A stretch of 64,000 bases of DNA, from assembly GCF_002929295.1 (NCBI RefSeq), contig NZ_PJIM01000002.1:80091-144090 (forward strand), read 5' to 3'. This document shows, piece by piece, positions 24,701 through 32,730 of the stretch; position 1 is the first letter of the stretch; every line of letters starts with the position of its first letter. The position numbers were made by a program, and so were the translations under genes. Under the pieces are notes generated by a model. It saw only the letters and a program-made list of their open reading frames with translations, had not been told where the DNA came from and ran no database searches. The DNA comes from Arthrobacter sp. SX1312 (GTDB lineage Bacteria; Actinomycetota; Actinomycetes; Actinomycetales; Micrococcaceae).

Positions 24701-27434
24701 AGGTCGTGGTCGCGAACGCGTCGGCGAGGGTCGCCGTCCCGGCGGTCCGGTCCGTGGTGGTGTCAGTGCGGACCCCGGTCGGGTCCACGACGGCGGTCAG
24801 GGCGCCGACCCGGTCGTATTCGCGGACCCAGTCGTGTCCGGCCGGGTCGGTGATCCCGACCAGCCGGGACAGGGTGTCGTGGGTGAAACCCCAGCGGGCG
24901 CCGTCGGACAGGACCGCTCCGGTGACGTTCCCGAGCTCGTCGACCACCCGAGAGATGGTCCGGCCGAGGGGGTCGGTGGTGCGGACCAGGTCCCCCGTCG
25001 GCCCGTACTCCAGGCTCGTCCGTCCCCCGTCGGGGGCGATCGACGCCGTGAGGCGCCCCGGCGGGTCGTGCTCGAACGCCCACACCGCCCCGTCCGGGTC
25101 GACCTGGCGGACCAGCAGACCCTTGCTGTCGTACACGAACCGGGTCTGCGCCCCCGACGGGCTGATCACCGCCACAGGGCGGCCCGCCTGATCCCGGACG
25201 ATCCGGGCGACATCGCCGACGGCGTTGCGGGTGGCGATCAGGTCCCCGAACCCGTCGTACTCGAACCCGACACTCACCCCGACCGGGTCCGTCACCCGAC
25301 GAAGCTGCCCGTCCTTCCAGTGGAGTTCGGTCCGCCCGCCCAGGGCGTCGTCCACCACGCAGGGATCCCGGGTAATGCCGGCACCCTCGTCGGCGTACTC
25401 GTACGTGACGACGGACCCGGTCGCAGTGACCAGGGTGATCAGGCGGTCGTGCTCGTCCCACCCGTAGGTCAGATCCGCGCCCTCCGGGGTCACCGTCCGG
25501 GTCCTTCGGCCCCGGTCATCGTAGCCGTGGACCGTAACGGAGCCGTCGCGCTCGGTCAACGACACCAGGTTCCCGTGCACGTCGTAGGCCATGGACTGGC
25601 GCCTGTCCTCCGAATCCAGGACACCCACCAGGCGTCCCTTGGCATCCGCGACCCACGAGTTCGACCGGGACCCGTCCTCGTCCGAGACGACCGTGACCCG
25701 GCCCGGCAGATACGCGAACCGGACCCGGCGCCCGTGCTGGGTGACCTGCAGGACCACCCTGCCTTGCTCGTCATAGGAGTTCTCCGCCTCCACAACCCCC
25801 GCGGCGGACACCACCGCGTCGATCAGACCGGCCTCGTTCCACCGGTACGTGCGCGTCCCGGTTTCGGTGCTGACAGTCACCAGCCGGCCGGCGTCGTCGT
25901 ACCCGTACTCCACCCGACGCCCATCCGAAGCCCGCACGACGGCGGCCCGCCCGTCCACGTACTCGACGTCCAGGAACCGCCCCCGCACATGCGCCAATCG
26001 GCTGATCAGCCCCGCACCATCGGAAGCACCATCGGCGGGCGTACTTGCATCGGAGAAGCCGGCATCAGAGTCGGCTGCGTCGACCGGCGCCTCCCTGTGA
26101 ACGGAGACCGTGCGGCCGGGACCGGACCCGGCACCCAGCCACACGCCGGAAACGCTGAACACCCACCAGGCACCCCGGTTGTCCCGGACCACCAGGACCT
26201 CGGAGGAACCCTCCGGCACCGAGTCCAGTTCCCCGAGGTGCGCAGCGGTGGCGGGTTCCCGGGTGAGCCAGTAGTTCTCGCCCACGGCCCGACCCCAGGC
26301 GTCCCCGGTGCGGGGGAAGTCGACGGCCCGGCCGTCGGCCATGACCCAGCGGGCACCCTCGTCCGAAAGGCTCAGGTGCTGGTCCAGGACCGAGGCCCAG
26401 CCCGGACCGAACACCCCCGCCGTCTCCAGGCCCGAAGCGAGCGAGTTGTACATGCGCGAGAGCACCAGGCTCGAGGCGGCCCCCGTGAACCCCAGGTCGG
26501 TCTTTGGTTCGATGAAGTTCCCGGTGGCGGTGTTCACCGGATCGTTCGCGTACCCGCTGGTCGGCATCGCGCCCGCCGCCGCGGGCGGGTCGATCGTCAG
26601 GGCGGACCGGGACGCGCTCACCCCGGCCGCCGCCAACGCCTCGTTCAGCGCCGCGTCCGAGACGGTCGAGACGTTCCCCTCGCCCCCGGCGGCCGCGAAC
26701 GCATCGGCGATCGTGACCGCCCACGCCGCGTCGTTCTCGTTGGCGGTCAGGAACGCCCGGTACGCGGCCAGGACTCCCGAGGCCTCCAGGGACCCCCACG
26801 AGCAACTGGACGCGAAATCGGAGAGGTGCCCTTCCAGGGAACCCGGCGCCGACGCCAACCCGTCATCCAACCCGCGGGAGTTGGTGGCGAAGGTGCGCAG
26901 GTGCTCAGGGCGCGCCGACGACGTCCCGCCCCCACCGCCCCCGGACCCGCTACCGGGCCCCGGGGTCTCACGGGATCCCGTGGACGCCGACGCAGGGGCG
27001 AACGACGGCGCCTTCCCCGGGTCCGCGTTCGGCCGTTCCTCCTCACCGACAAGCCAGTCCCAGCCCTTCTCGAGCGCGTTGCGGTCGTTGTGCTCGCGCA
27101 CCCACTCGTTGTTCTCCCGGCGCCGGGCGTCCTCCTCGTGCGCGGCGTCGATCATCTGCCCCACATAGCCGGCCACGGTCCGCAGGGCTGATGCCAACGC
27201 GCTTGCGTCACTGGCCGCGGTAGAGCCATTGGTCTGGAAGACCTCGGAGAAATGTCCCTTGAAATCCTCTTTCGCCGCCGTGACATAGGAGGTCCGGGTC
27301 CCGGACTGGTTCTCGAGCCGGGTCGCGGCCGACTCGAAAGCCCGCCGCACCGACCCGGCCACCCCGTAACTGAACCGGCCACCATTGGACGCATCCGACT
27401 CCGGCAACAACGGCATCTCAACGAATTCGGTCAC
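21714..27434 (-). CDS. Rhs-repeat polymorphic toxin-like protein with T7SS-substrate-like N-terminus
   Basis: About 1906 aa. Residues ~1-110 are helical (ESAATRLENQSGTRTSY, ALASALRTVAGYVGQMIDAA), resembling WXG/LXG-type secretion domains. Next come a Gly/Ser/Pro linker, a DUF6531-like segment (DPVNTATGNF), and more than 25 YD/Rhs repeats of the form YDxxGRL. The canonical core end is YDPITRGFLSTDPL...YAYAGNNPLNATDPTGL (DPTGL at 22605-22619). The ~295-residue tip is Ala/Gly-rich and hydrophobic (EYVVGGAAIVGGAVLMFVPG) with no nuclease or other catalytic motif that I recognise. Rhs shells encapsulate and deliver such tips. The start is uncertain: GTG 27434, ATG 27416 or upstream codons to 27506, which would add a hydrophobic stretch. 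A possible -10 box TATTCT is at 27520-27525 (- strand). Confidence 0.9.
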   Translation of the reverse strand: MTEFVEMPLLPESDASNGGRFSYGVAGSVRRAFESAATRLENQSGTRTSYVTAAKEDFKGHFSEVFQTNGSTAASDASALASALRTVAGYVGQMIDAAHEEDARRRENNEWVREHNDRNALEKGWDWLVGEEERPNADPGKAPSFAPASASTGSRETPGPGSGSGGGGGGTSSARPEHLRTFATNSRGLDDGLASAPGSLEGHLSDFASSCSWGSLEASGVLAAYRAFLTANENDAAWAVTIADAFAAAGGEGNVSTVSDAALNEALAAAGVSASRSALTIDPPAAAGAMPTSGYANDPVNTATGNFIEPKTDLGFTGAASSLVLSRMYNSLASGLETAGVFGPGWASVLDQHLSLSDEGARWVMADGRAVDFPRTGDAWGRAVGENYWLTREPATAAHLGELDSVPEGSSEVLVVRDNRGAWWVFSVSGVWLGAGSGPGRTVSVHREAPVDAADSDAGFSDASTPADGASDGAGLISRLAHVRGRFLDVEYVDGRAAVVRASDGRRVEYGYDDAGRLVTVSTETGTRTYRWNEAGLIDAVVSAAGVVEAENSYDEQGRVVLQVTQHGRRVRFAYLPGRVTVVSDEDGSRSNSWVADAKGRLVGVLDSEDRRQSMAYDVHGNLVSLTERDGSVTVHGYDDRGRRTRTVTPEGADLTYGWDEHDRLITLVTATGSVVTYEYADEGAGITRDPCVVDDALGGRTELHWKDGQLRRVTDPVGVSVGFEYDGFGDLIATRNAVGDVARIVRDQAGRPVAVISPSGAQTRFVYDSKGLLVRQVDPDGAVWAFEHDPPGRLTASIAPDGGRTSLEYGPTGDLVRTTDPLGRTISRVVDELGNVTGAVLSDGARWGFTHDTLSRLVGITDPAGHDWVREYDRVGALTAVVDPTGVRTDTTTDRTAGTATLADAFATTTYSFDQYGRPTKVQGADGTTELTTYDAAGNPVELLDGEGGLTVLGRDVAGKITSITSPTGAITRYEYDVCGRPWRTTDPTGAVTELTYDADQRVASRTLPTGEVETFTYDPCGRLVLHRTPGSGTAQYGYDACGRLTYSQDTWYGTRRFAYNTAGELVSTTNGVGGKTRFEYDTRGRLIRITDPLGGVTTRTYTQTDQVDSVTDPLGRVTTATYDPAGRQLSQTDPDGHTTTWTYDAAGQEATTSVDGRLVASIERDVMNRRVVITDHTGNTGAGASGDGLVVEHELGFDRRGLLTSRTRGGAGLSWSYDADGNRTSFTDATGTTTTYTRDPAGRVSTVTNPHLGDAVFTHDATGRLTQVTAEDLIQAWTYRDGSLTEHTRTHSTDAAGGTDLTLIGWDEDGRITALTRAGMTTRYGYDTAGQLISAATTTQIGGPEGPASQSEWEYDAGGRLVREVTATGSRVFEYDAAGELQAVTGPEGSRTEFVHDGLGRRTRQIGADGSWTEYAWGPTGHLNSTCERTPDGEVTSRHELWVDALGELAGIDGTQLWWDTANPIPTLTGITSGAAGGGGQVLSLPGGVTGIGDAWIASGWRAARPTDQTDPWAVLGTPTIPTPTRGGMPTGISTGMAGGLPAGVGLTGHGGVDIAGLEWLGARAYDPITRGFLSTDPLAPVLGAGWDGNPYAYAGNNPLNATDPTGLRPLTDDQLKAYDGTAGGAMAAAGDWLGDNWEYVVGGAAIVGGAVLMFVPGGQVAGMGLISFGADVVIQKATTGQVNWAQSAAMGAVGLLGGGALTAGRAAAATASSVSRLGSYVAVNAGVNGAAGAVGGAATHLIKNGGRVDNWRSFAGSVAGGTLSGAVGGLAGPAGGTLARAGGHGAYTLTAAGARPTLQAAAATTALGSGGAIAGTVTDKFISGEAVTWADVGWSGVTGGALTHLPGGPSSSSTLQQAARTNVSTLSGLASGGPNSMALVRSSLYGTTTGSGLDVAKFFVAGN

Positions 27435-27599
27435 AACGAACGCCCCCCCAAGGAACAAGAACAACAGCAAGAAGAAACCATCGACCATGCCGGCAGGCAC
27501 CCGCACGGGAAAAGCACGAAGAATAGAGACCTACAAAGAAAGAGACCTACACCGAACAAGGCCGGCGCGGAGGACGCCCCGCACACGGCAGGACAACCC

Positions 27600-27617
27600 A
27601 AAAAAACCCGGTCCGGG
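27600..27617 (-). terminator. Short G+C hairpin with T7 tract before rhs
   Basis: On the - strand CCCGGACCGGG (27617-27607) is followed by seven T residues (27606-27600). The stem is short, but the T tract is the longest near here. It would insulate rhs from WXG100 transcription. Confidence 0.5.
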
Positions 27618-27655
27618 AGAACCCAGCGCCGGGGAGACCACTTTCCGTGACGGAC

Positions 27656-27695
27656 GGGCTGACCGCACCACGCAGACGCGTGGAGCGGTCAGCCC
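27656..27695. terminator. Hairpin downstream of the WXG100 gene
   Basis: GGGCTGACCGC (27656-27666) pairs with GCGGTCAGCCC (27685-27695), and an inner CCACGC/GCGTGG helix extends it. It starts 24 bases past the WXG100 stop codon. Confidence 0.7.
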
Positions 27696-27719
27696 GACCT
27701 CACAGCCGCGACGACGTGC

Positions 27720-28001
27720 TCAGGCTCCGCCGCCCGCGGAGAAGATGTCCTGGGAGATCTTCTGCAGCTGCGTCCGCAGCTCCTCGAGCTCCTGCTTCGC
27801 CTTGTCCAGGGCGGCCTTCGTCTCCGGCCACGTCGACCCACGGAACTGCTGAGCCAGCGGCCCGTCCCAGATATTCGGATCGGACAGGATCTTTCCCTGC
27901 GAATCCAATGCCGAGATCTGATCGGTGAAACCACCATTGATGATCGACTGCACCTGACCGATAGCAGCCTTCGCCTGCTCGGTCGACAACACACGCGACA
28001 T
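27720..28001 (-). CDS. WXG100-family protein (EsxA/EsxB-like T7SS substrate)
   Basis: A 93-aa protein of standard WXG100 length with two predicted helices around a central WDG turn (NIWDGPLAQQF), matching the WxG hallmark. The second helix (ETKAALDKAKQELEELRTQLQKI) is strongly amphipathic. Such proteins form helical hairpin dimers exported by EssC/EccC ATPases and bind the last ATPase domain. ATG 28001 is chosen because GGGGAGGA lies 9 bases upstream; an upstream ATG at 28019 lacks this. It is divergent from the EssC-containing operon and upstream of rhs, separated from rhs by hairpins, so it may be made independently of the toxin. Confidence 0.9.
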   Translation of the reverse strand: MSRVLSTEQAKAAIGQVQSIINGGFTDQISALDSQGKILSDPNIWDGPLAQQFRGSTWPETKAALDKAKQELEELRTQLQKISQDIFSAGGGA

Positions 28002-28180
28002 GAAAAATATCCTCCCCAAGAGACAACCGCTTCAATGCCGGACGAACAACCACCGGCGAGCGGACGCACGCGACGCTACCAACACCGGTCCATAAAAGCC
28101 ACCACAGCCACAAACACCATTCCGGAACACCAGGAAAAGCCCTTCGAGAGCGCCGAACAATGAATATGTTCGCGCGTGAG

Positions 28181-28186
28181 TATGAT
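28181..28186 (+). promoter_or_regulatory. Putative -10 box TATGAT of the secretion operon
   Basis: TATGAT matches the consensus at 5 of 6 positions and lies 32 bases before ATG 28219, leaving a ~26-base leader with a GGGGA ribosome site. The 217-base divergent gap has lower G+C than the genes on either side. The WXG100 promoter must also lie here; TAGCGT at 28073-28078 (- strand) is one candidate. Confidence 0.5.
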
Positions 28187-28218
28187 GCTCGAGGCACCGA
28201 ACGGAATTGGGGACGATC

Positions 28219-31200
28219 ATGGCCACACGGTCTCGCACGCACCAGCACAACTCGAGACGCCGTAGCGCGCCGGGACGGGGGCTGGGCGCCGTCGTCATCG
28301 CCGCAGGACTGATCGCCACGACATCCTGTACGCCGACTCCCGAGCCGGAGCCGGTGTCCGATCCCGTCAAGCTCCTGCAGCACGTCCGGGTGGGCCTCTC
28401 CCCCGCCGCCGGCATCGAGACGATCGAAGGAACCACCATCTCGGTGAGCGCCACCGGTGCGTCCTCCACGGAGAACACGGAGTACAGCACGGCCGACACG
28501 GTGGGCGAACTGCCGGTGCGGGTGAGCCTGCAGTACCGGGCCGGGGGGAAGTCCGGTTCCGACCTCGCCGAGCTGCAGGGCCATACCGGTCCGGTGGAGA
28601 TCGACCTGACGCTCGAGAATCTCACCGTCGAGCCACGGACCATCGAGTACGACGCCGCGGGCCAGACCCGCTCCGCCACCGCCCTCGTAGGCGCCCCCCT
28701 GACGATCGCCGCGTCGACGAAGCTCGAGGGCGTCCGGACCGACGACGTCACCCCGGGCTCCGCCGATGGCACGGCCGGCACCAATGGCGTGCTGAGCAGC
28801 ACCGAGGACGGCGCCGCCGTCGTGCAGTGGGCGACGGTGCTGGCGCCGCCCCGCTCCGGAGCGAGCACCACGCTGCGCCTCGTGGCCGACGTCGAGGACT
28901 TCCAGGTTCCCGCTTTCGATCTGGCGGTGCAGCCGGGCCTCAACACCGACCTCAGCGCGGACGGCGTGATCACCGACGCGTTCTCCTCGGGGACCGGTTC
29001 CGAACTCGACCTGCAACGCCGCACCATCGCCCTCGTCGCAGATGTCAACATCGTGCTGACCAAGGCAGGGGCCACCATCACGGACGTCCGGCAGAACCTG
29101 GAGACGACCTCCGAGACCCTGGGGGTCGAGACCGCCGGTGAGCTGCGCGACAACTCCCAGGCCCTGGCCCGGACCATGCAGGACCTGAAGGACCAGCTGC
29201 AGTCGCTCGGCTCGGATCTGGAAGCCGCGACGAGCACGGCGCAGTCCACCACCCTGTCGCAGTTGCAGCAGACCGTGTCCGCGGTGGACTCGATGCTGGG
29301 AGACACCTCGGCTGCACCCACGACGGTCCCCGTCAACGGCGACGGCTGCACCGCCGAGGTGCCCAGGCCCGGGCAGACGGCCACCGTGTACTCGAGCATC
29401 CTGACCATGGCGGCCCAGCTCGATGCCTACGCGAAGGTCAGTGCTGACTGCCGGGACATGGTGGCGGACTCCCTCAGGACCACCGTGGGCCCCGAGAACC
29501 CTACACCGGAGGAGTGCGCCGCACAGGGCTCGGTGACCTGCTCCCTCCGCGGCTCCGCCGTCACCGTCACCGCCGCGCTGGTGGGACTGGTCGCGAAGAG
29601 CGACGCTCTCGTCGCGAGCCTGGACTTGACGTCGCTTCCGCGAGCGCTCAAGAATCAGGAGGCATCAGAAGGCTCGCTGGCGGAGGTGAGCGAGGTCCTC
29701 GAGGCGCTGCTCGAGACCACCGCGGCCGACGACGACTACACGGCGGCCCTCGCTACCGTGGAGGACGCGATCGAGTCCGCGCGCGACTCCGTCACCGCGA
29801 CCCGCGACGCATCCGCAGCAGCCCGCGACAGCATCGACGAGCTACGGGACAGGCTGGAGGTCATCGGCGGGACGGCGACGGCGGCCAGAAGCGAGTTGGC
29901 CGACGGCTCGCTGCTGGACGGGTCGATGATGCAGCAGAGCCAGCGACTCGCCGACGAGCTGTGCCGACTGGCCGACGGCAAGTTCCCGCGCAATGGCCGG
30001 CTGTCCACCCGGGACGCGGAGCAGCTGCGCTCCTACCTGACGTCCACGCCGTGCGAGCCGACCGAGCAGACCGAGCCGACCCCTTCACCCGAGCCCCCTG
30101 CGCCCACGCCCACCGGATCCGCGCCGGGCACCCCAACACCCGAGCCCACGGACTCCACGCCCAGCAACCCCACACCTGCGCCCACGGACTCCGCGCCGAC
30201 CGTGCCCGCACCCCCGGTGCCCACCCCGGACGGGTCCGCGACGGACGACCCCGCGCCCGGCGTGTCCGCGACGGACGGAGCCTCGGCGGGCGCCACGATG
30301 GACAGGGTCATGCAGGTCGAGCTGCTACCTCCGCTGGACGGGATCCCGCCGCTCGGCTTCGACGACCCGCTGGATGTCCGGCTACGCGACCAGGCCACCG
30401 CCTGGGACTCCGTCCTCGCCGCCGTCGACACCACCGACCCCGACCAGGAGATCGCCCAGGCGTTCGACGCCCTGGACACCACGATCGACGACACCGAGGC
30501 CGGGCTGGACGCGGTCGAGGACGCCGTGGAGGCGCTCGACGAGACCGCCACCGCGGATGTCACGAGCATCGAACGCGAACTCGAGGACCTGAAGGACTTG
30601 CTGGGCACAGCGATCGTGTCCTCCGAACGGATCGGGGCAACCCTCACGGAGCTGAAGGCACAGCAGGACGGGCTCGGAGCCGAGATCACGAAGTCCCTCG
30701 GCAAAGTATCGGCCGACACGAAAGCCGAGATCGACAAGACTGTGGGTAACCAGGTGCGCGAGGTCGCCGAGATCGGAGACGCGGGCTCCGCGTCCGTGAT
30801 CACGGCGTTCGACCGCTCCATCTCGGGCCTGAAGGTCACCTCGGACGAGGTCGTGACCGACGCCGGGGGGACCGTGGACAAGCAGCGGATCGACCTGAAC
30901 CAGCGGGGTGCCGCCCTGGCCGCGAGCCTGGACGAGAGCACGCAGGCCTCGCTCGCGAACATCGCCTCCAGCACGTCCGGCTCCACCCGCGATGTCGAGG
31001 GTGCCGGTGCCCTGCTGGCCTCGAGCCTCAACAACGTAATGCTCGATCTCGGCGACCGCTCCGTGAACGGCTCCGGCCTCCTCGGCTCCATGGCCACGAG
31101 CGCCGCCAAGGCGGACACCGCCGATTTCCAGCTGGCCCTCGCCTCCCAGAACGCCGAGGGGTACACCAACATCCGTTCCCGGGACGTCGCCGGGCTGCTG

Positions 31201-31326
31201 CTGCGCCAGGCACAGTTCAAGGCCTCCCTCGCCGCCGTCGAGGAACTGCCGCCCTTCCATCTCAAGGTGCCGGAGGGCGCGACCTCGCAGACCCTCTACA
31301 CGCTGACGATCGACGCCGGCGCATGA
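28219..31326 (+). CDS. Large helical lipoprotein of the T7SS-like locus
   Basis: A 1035-aa exported protein. A basic n-region (RSRTHQHNSRRR) and hydrophobic core lead to a lipobox-like ATTSC with Cys37. The long ectodomain alternates beta-rich N-terminal sequence (about 60-290) with helical segments rich in Ala, Glu, Asp and Leu (LETTSETLGVETAGELRDN; SARDSVTATRDASAAARDSI; TDVTSIERELEDLKDLL-type segments). A Pro/Thr/Ser-rich linker spans about residues 613-690. I do not recognise a named family. By position and architecture it could be the extracellular scaffold that EsaA/YueB proteins provide in Firmicutes systems, but sequence homology is not evident. ATG 28219 has GGGGA upstream. Its stop overlaps the next start as ATGA, so the two are translationally coupled. 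Confidence 0.8.
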   Translation: MATRSRTHQHNSRRRSAPGRGLGAVVIAAGLIATTSCTPTPEPEPVSDPVKLLQHVRVGLSPAAGIETIEGTTISVSATGASSTENTEYSTADTVGELPVRVSLQYRAGGKSGSDLAELQGHTGPVEIDLTLENLTVEPRTIEYDAAGQTRSATALVGAPLTIAASTKLEGVRTDDVTPGSADGTAGTNGVLSSTEDGAAVVQWATVLAPPRSGASTTLRLVADVEDFQVPAFDLAVQPGLNTDLSADGVITDAFSSGTGSELDLQRRTIALVADVNIVLTKAGATITDVRQNLETTSETLGVETAGELRDNSQALARTMQDLKDQLQSLGSDLEAATSTAQSTTLSQLQQTVSAVDSMLGDTSAAPTTVPVNGDGCTAEVPRPGQTATVYSSILTMAAQLDAYAKVSADCRDMVADSLRTTVGPENPTPEECAAQGSVTCSLRGSAVTVTAALVGLVAKSDALVASLDLTSLPRALKNQEASEGSLAEVSEVLEALLETTAADDDYTAALATVEDAIESARDSVTATRDASAAARDSIDELRDRLEVIGGTATAARSELADGSLLDGSMMQQSQRLADELCRLADGKFPRNGRLSTRDAEQLRSYLTSTPCEPTEQTEPTPSPEPPAPTPTGSAPGTPTPEPTDSTPSNPTPAPTDSAPTVPAPPVPTPDGSATDDPAPGVSATDGASAGATMDRVMQVELLPPLDGIPPLGFDDPLDVRLRDQATAWDSVLAAVDTTDPDQEIAQAFDALDTTIDDTEAGLDAVEDAVEALDETATADVTSIERELEDLKDLLGTAIVSSERIGATLTELKAQQDGLGAEITKSLGKVSADTKAEIDKTVGNQVREVAEIGDAGSASVITAFDRSISGLKVTSDEVVTDAGGTVDKQRIDLNQRGAALAASLDESTQASLANIASSTSGSTRDVEGAGALLASSLNNVMLDLGDRSVNGSGLLGSMATSAAKADTADFQLALASQNAEGYTNIRSRDVAGLLLRQAQFKASLAAVEELPPFHLKVPEGATSQTLYTLTIDAGA

Positions 31327-32672
31327 GCCCGCGCACCGGGCTCATGACGCTGGTCGTCGCCGGGGCGGCCGTCCTCGTCGCAGCCGTGATCGCCGTGACC
31401 GTGATGCTGAACCGCCCCGCGGAGGCCATCCGGCCCGATCCGGTGGCCGCGACGGTCCCCGTCGCCCTGGACGCCGACGGTCTGCCCGAGGACGTGTCGA
31501 TCGGCGTCGTCGTGACGTTGGGCCAGTCCGGCGAGCCCGGCTCCGAGTACAACCGGGCGGCCCAGGGCGCGGTCGTCGCCGGCCAGCGCTTCGCCCAGGG
31601 AGGCGCCGCGGTCGCCCTCCCCACCGAGAACGACCGCGGCACGGAGGACGGCGCACGCGCCGCTGTCCAGGCGCTCGCGGAGCAGGGCGTGTCCGGCATC
31701 GTCGTGGCGAGCTCGGGCCCGCAGGCCCGGGCGGCGGCCCGTACCGCCGCGGACCTCGGCCTCCCGGCCATCCTGCCGTACGCGCAACCGTCGGAGCCCG
31801 CGCCGTCCGTCTGGACCACGATGCCGTCCGGCAGCTCCGTGGAGGTGGCCCTCCGGACCGCGGTGAACGGCAGGAGCAGCGTGCTGCTCGTCGTCGACGG
31901 CGGTCCCACCCCGACGTCGGTGCCGACCGCGCAGACCCTCGACCTCCAGGATTTCGACGACGTGACGGGCCTGGCGCAGGAGGCCGCGATCCTCACCGGC
32001 GACCAGCAGCGCGCACCGGACGCCCCCGCGGGCACCGGGTCCGCAGGCGTCGCCGGTCCCGCGGACGCCGTGGTCGTCTCGGCCGCCACACCGCAGCGGC
32101 TGGCCCGCCTGGTCCAGGCCCTGCAGTCCCGTGACGTCTCCGTACCCCTGATCCTCCCGGACGGCGCGACAGCCCCGGCCTTCGCCTCCGCGCTCTCCGA
32201 GCTCGACGGGACCGCCTCGGGGCAGCTGGTCGGCATCGCATCGTCCGCCGGCGACAGCGCCGCCCTGCAGCAGGACGCCCAGGGGCGCGGGATGTCCGCC
32301 TTCCTCTCCGCCGTGCGCCTGGCCGCCGGCGACCCGGACATCAAGAACCTGACGGGTGACGCGCCGTTCTCCGCCGATGCCTGGGCGGCGGACCCGGCCA
32401 GCCACGATGCCGTCGTCGCCCTGGTGCGGGCGACCGCCCTGGCCGGCAGCGCCGACCCGGCGGAGATCGGCGAAGCCCTCCGCGCCGTCTCGCTGGGCCC
32501 CGGCGAGGGCCTTGCCGGGCCGCCGCTGGACTTCTCGCGCCCCGAGGCGCTCACCGCCAAGGCCATGCCGGTCTATGCGTCCCCCCAGGATCTGGGCCTG
32601 CGGCCGGCGGACGAGAACGCGCCGCGCCTCGTCTGGGTGCCGGCACCGGCCCCCACGCCGACGAGCCCCTGA
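31323..32672 (+). CDS. Membrane-anchored periplasmic-binding-protein-like component
   Basis: A 449-aa protein with one N-terminal membrane segment (LMTLVVAGAAVLVAAVIAV) and an extracellular type I periplasmic-binding fold. Recognisable pieces are VSIGVVVTLGQSGEPGSEYN, RAAQGAVVAG, VSGIVVASSG, and VPLILPDGA, as in branched-chain amino-acid receptor proteins. No ABC permease or ATPase adjoins, so transport is unlikely. A sensor or structural role in the secretion complex is an inference from the ATGA overlap with the lipoprotein gene and the EssC gene 58 bases downstream. The C-terminus is Pro-rich. I know of no established T7SS subunit of this type. Confidence 0.78.
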   Translation: MSPRTGLMTLVVAGAAVLVAAVIAVTVMLNRPAEAIRPDPVAATVPVALDADGLPEDVSIGVVVTLGQSGEPGSEYNRAAQGAVVAGQRFAQGGAAVALPTENDRGTEDGARAAVQALAEQGVSGIVVASSGPQARAAARTAADLGLPAILPYAQPSEPAPSVWTTMPSGSSVEVALRTAVNGRSSVLLVVDGGPTPTSVPTAQTLDLQDFDDVTGLAQEAAILTGDQQRAPDAPAGTGSAGVAGPADAVVVSAATPQRLARLVQALQSRDVSVPLILPDGATAPAFASALSELDGTASGQLVGIASSAGDSAALQQDAQGRGMSAFLSAVRLAAGDPDIKNLTGDAPFSADAWAADPASHDAVVALVRATALAGSADPAEIGEALRAVSLGPGEGLAGPPLDFSRPEALTAKAMPVYASPQDLGLRPADENAPRLVWVPAPAPTPTSP

Positions 32673-32730
32673 CCGATCTCCCCCGGTCCGCCCTCAGCGG
32701 ACGGGCCCCACCGACAGAAGGAACGCCACC

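Noticed and set aside
22368-27191. A very long open frame on the + strand antisense to rhs, of more than 1600 codons
   Set aside because: It mirrors the Rhs repeats in a high-GC frame, has no recognisable domain and no ribosome site. Rhs on the other strand has clear family motifs throughout.
27435-27506. N-terminal membrane anchor of Rhs (FFLLLFLFLGGAFVV) from an upstream start
   Set aside because: The stretch is translated from a GAA/CAA-rich low-complexity leader, and the upstream codons lack a ribosome site. It is not fully excluded, so the start is marked uncertain.
31323-32672. Amino-acid ABC transporter binding protein
   Set aside because: The fold fits, but there is no permease or ATPase gene nearby and the gene is coupled to the secretion-locus lipoprotein.
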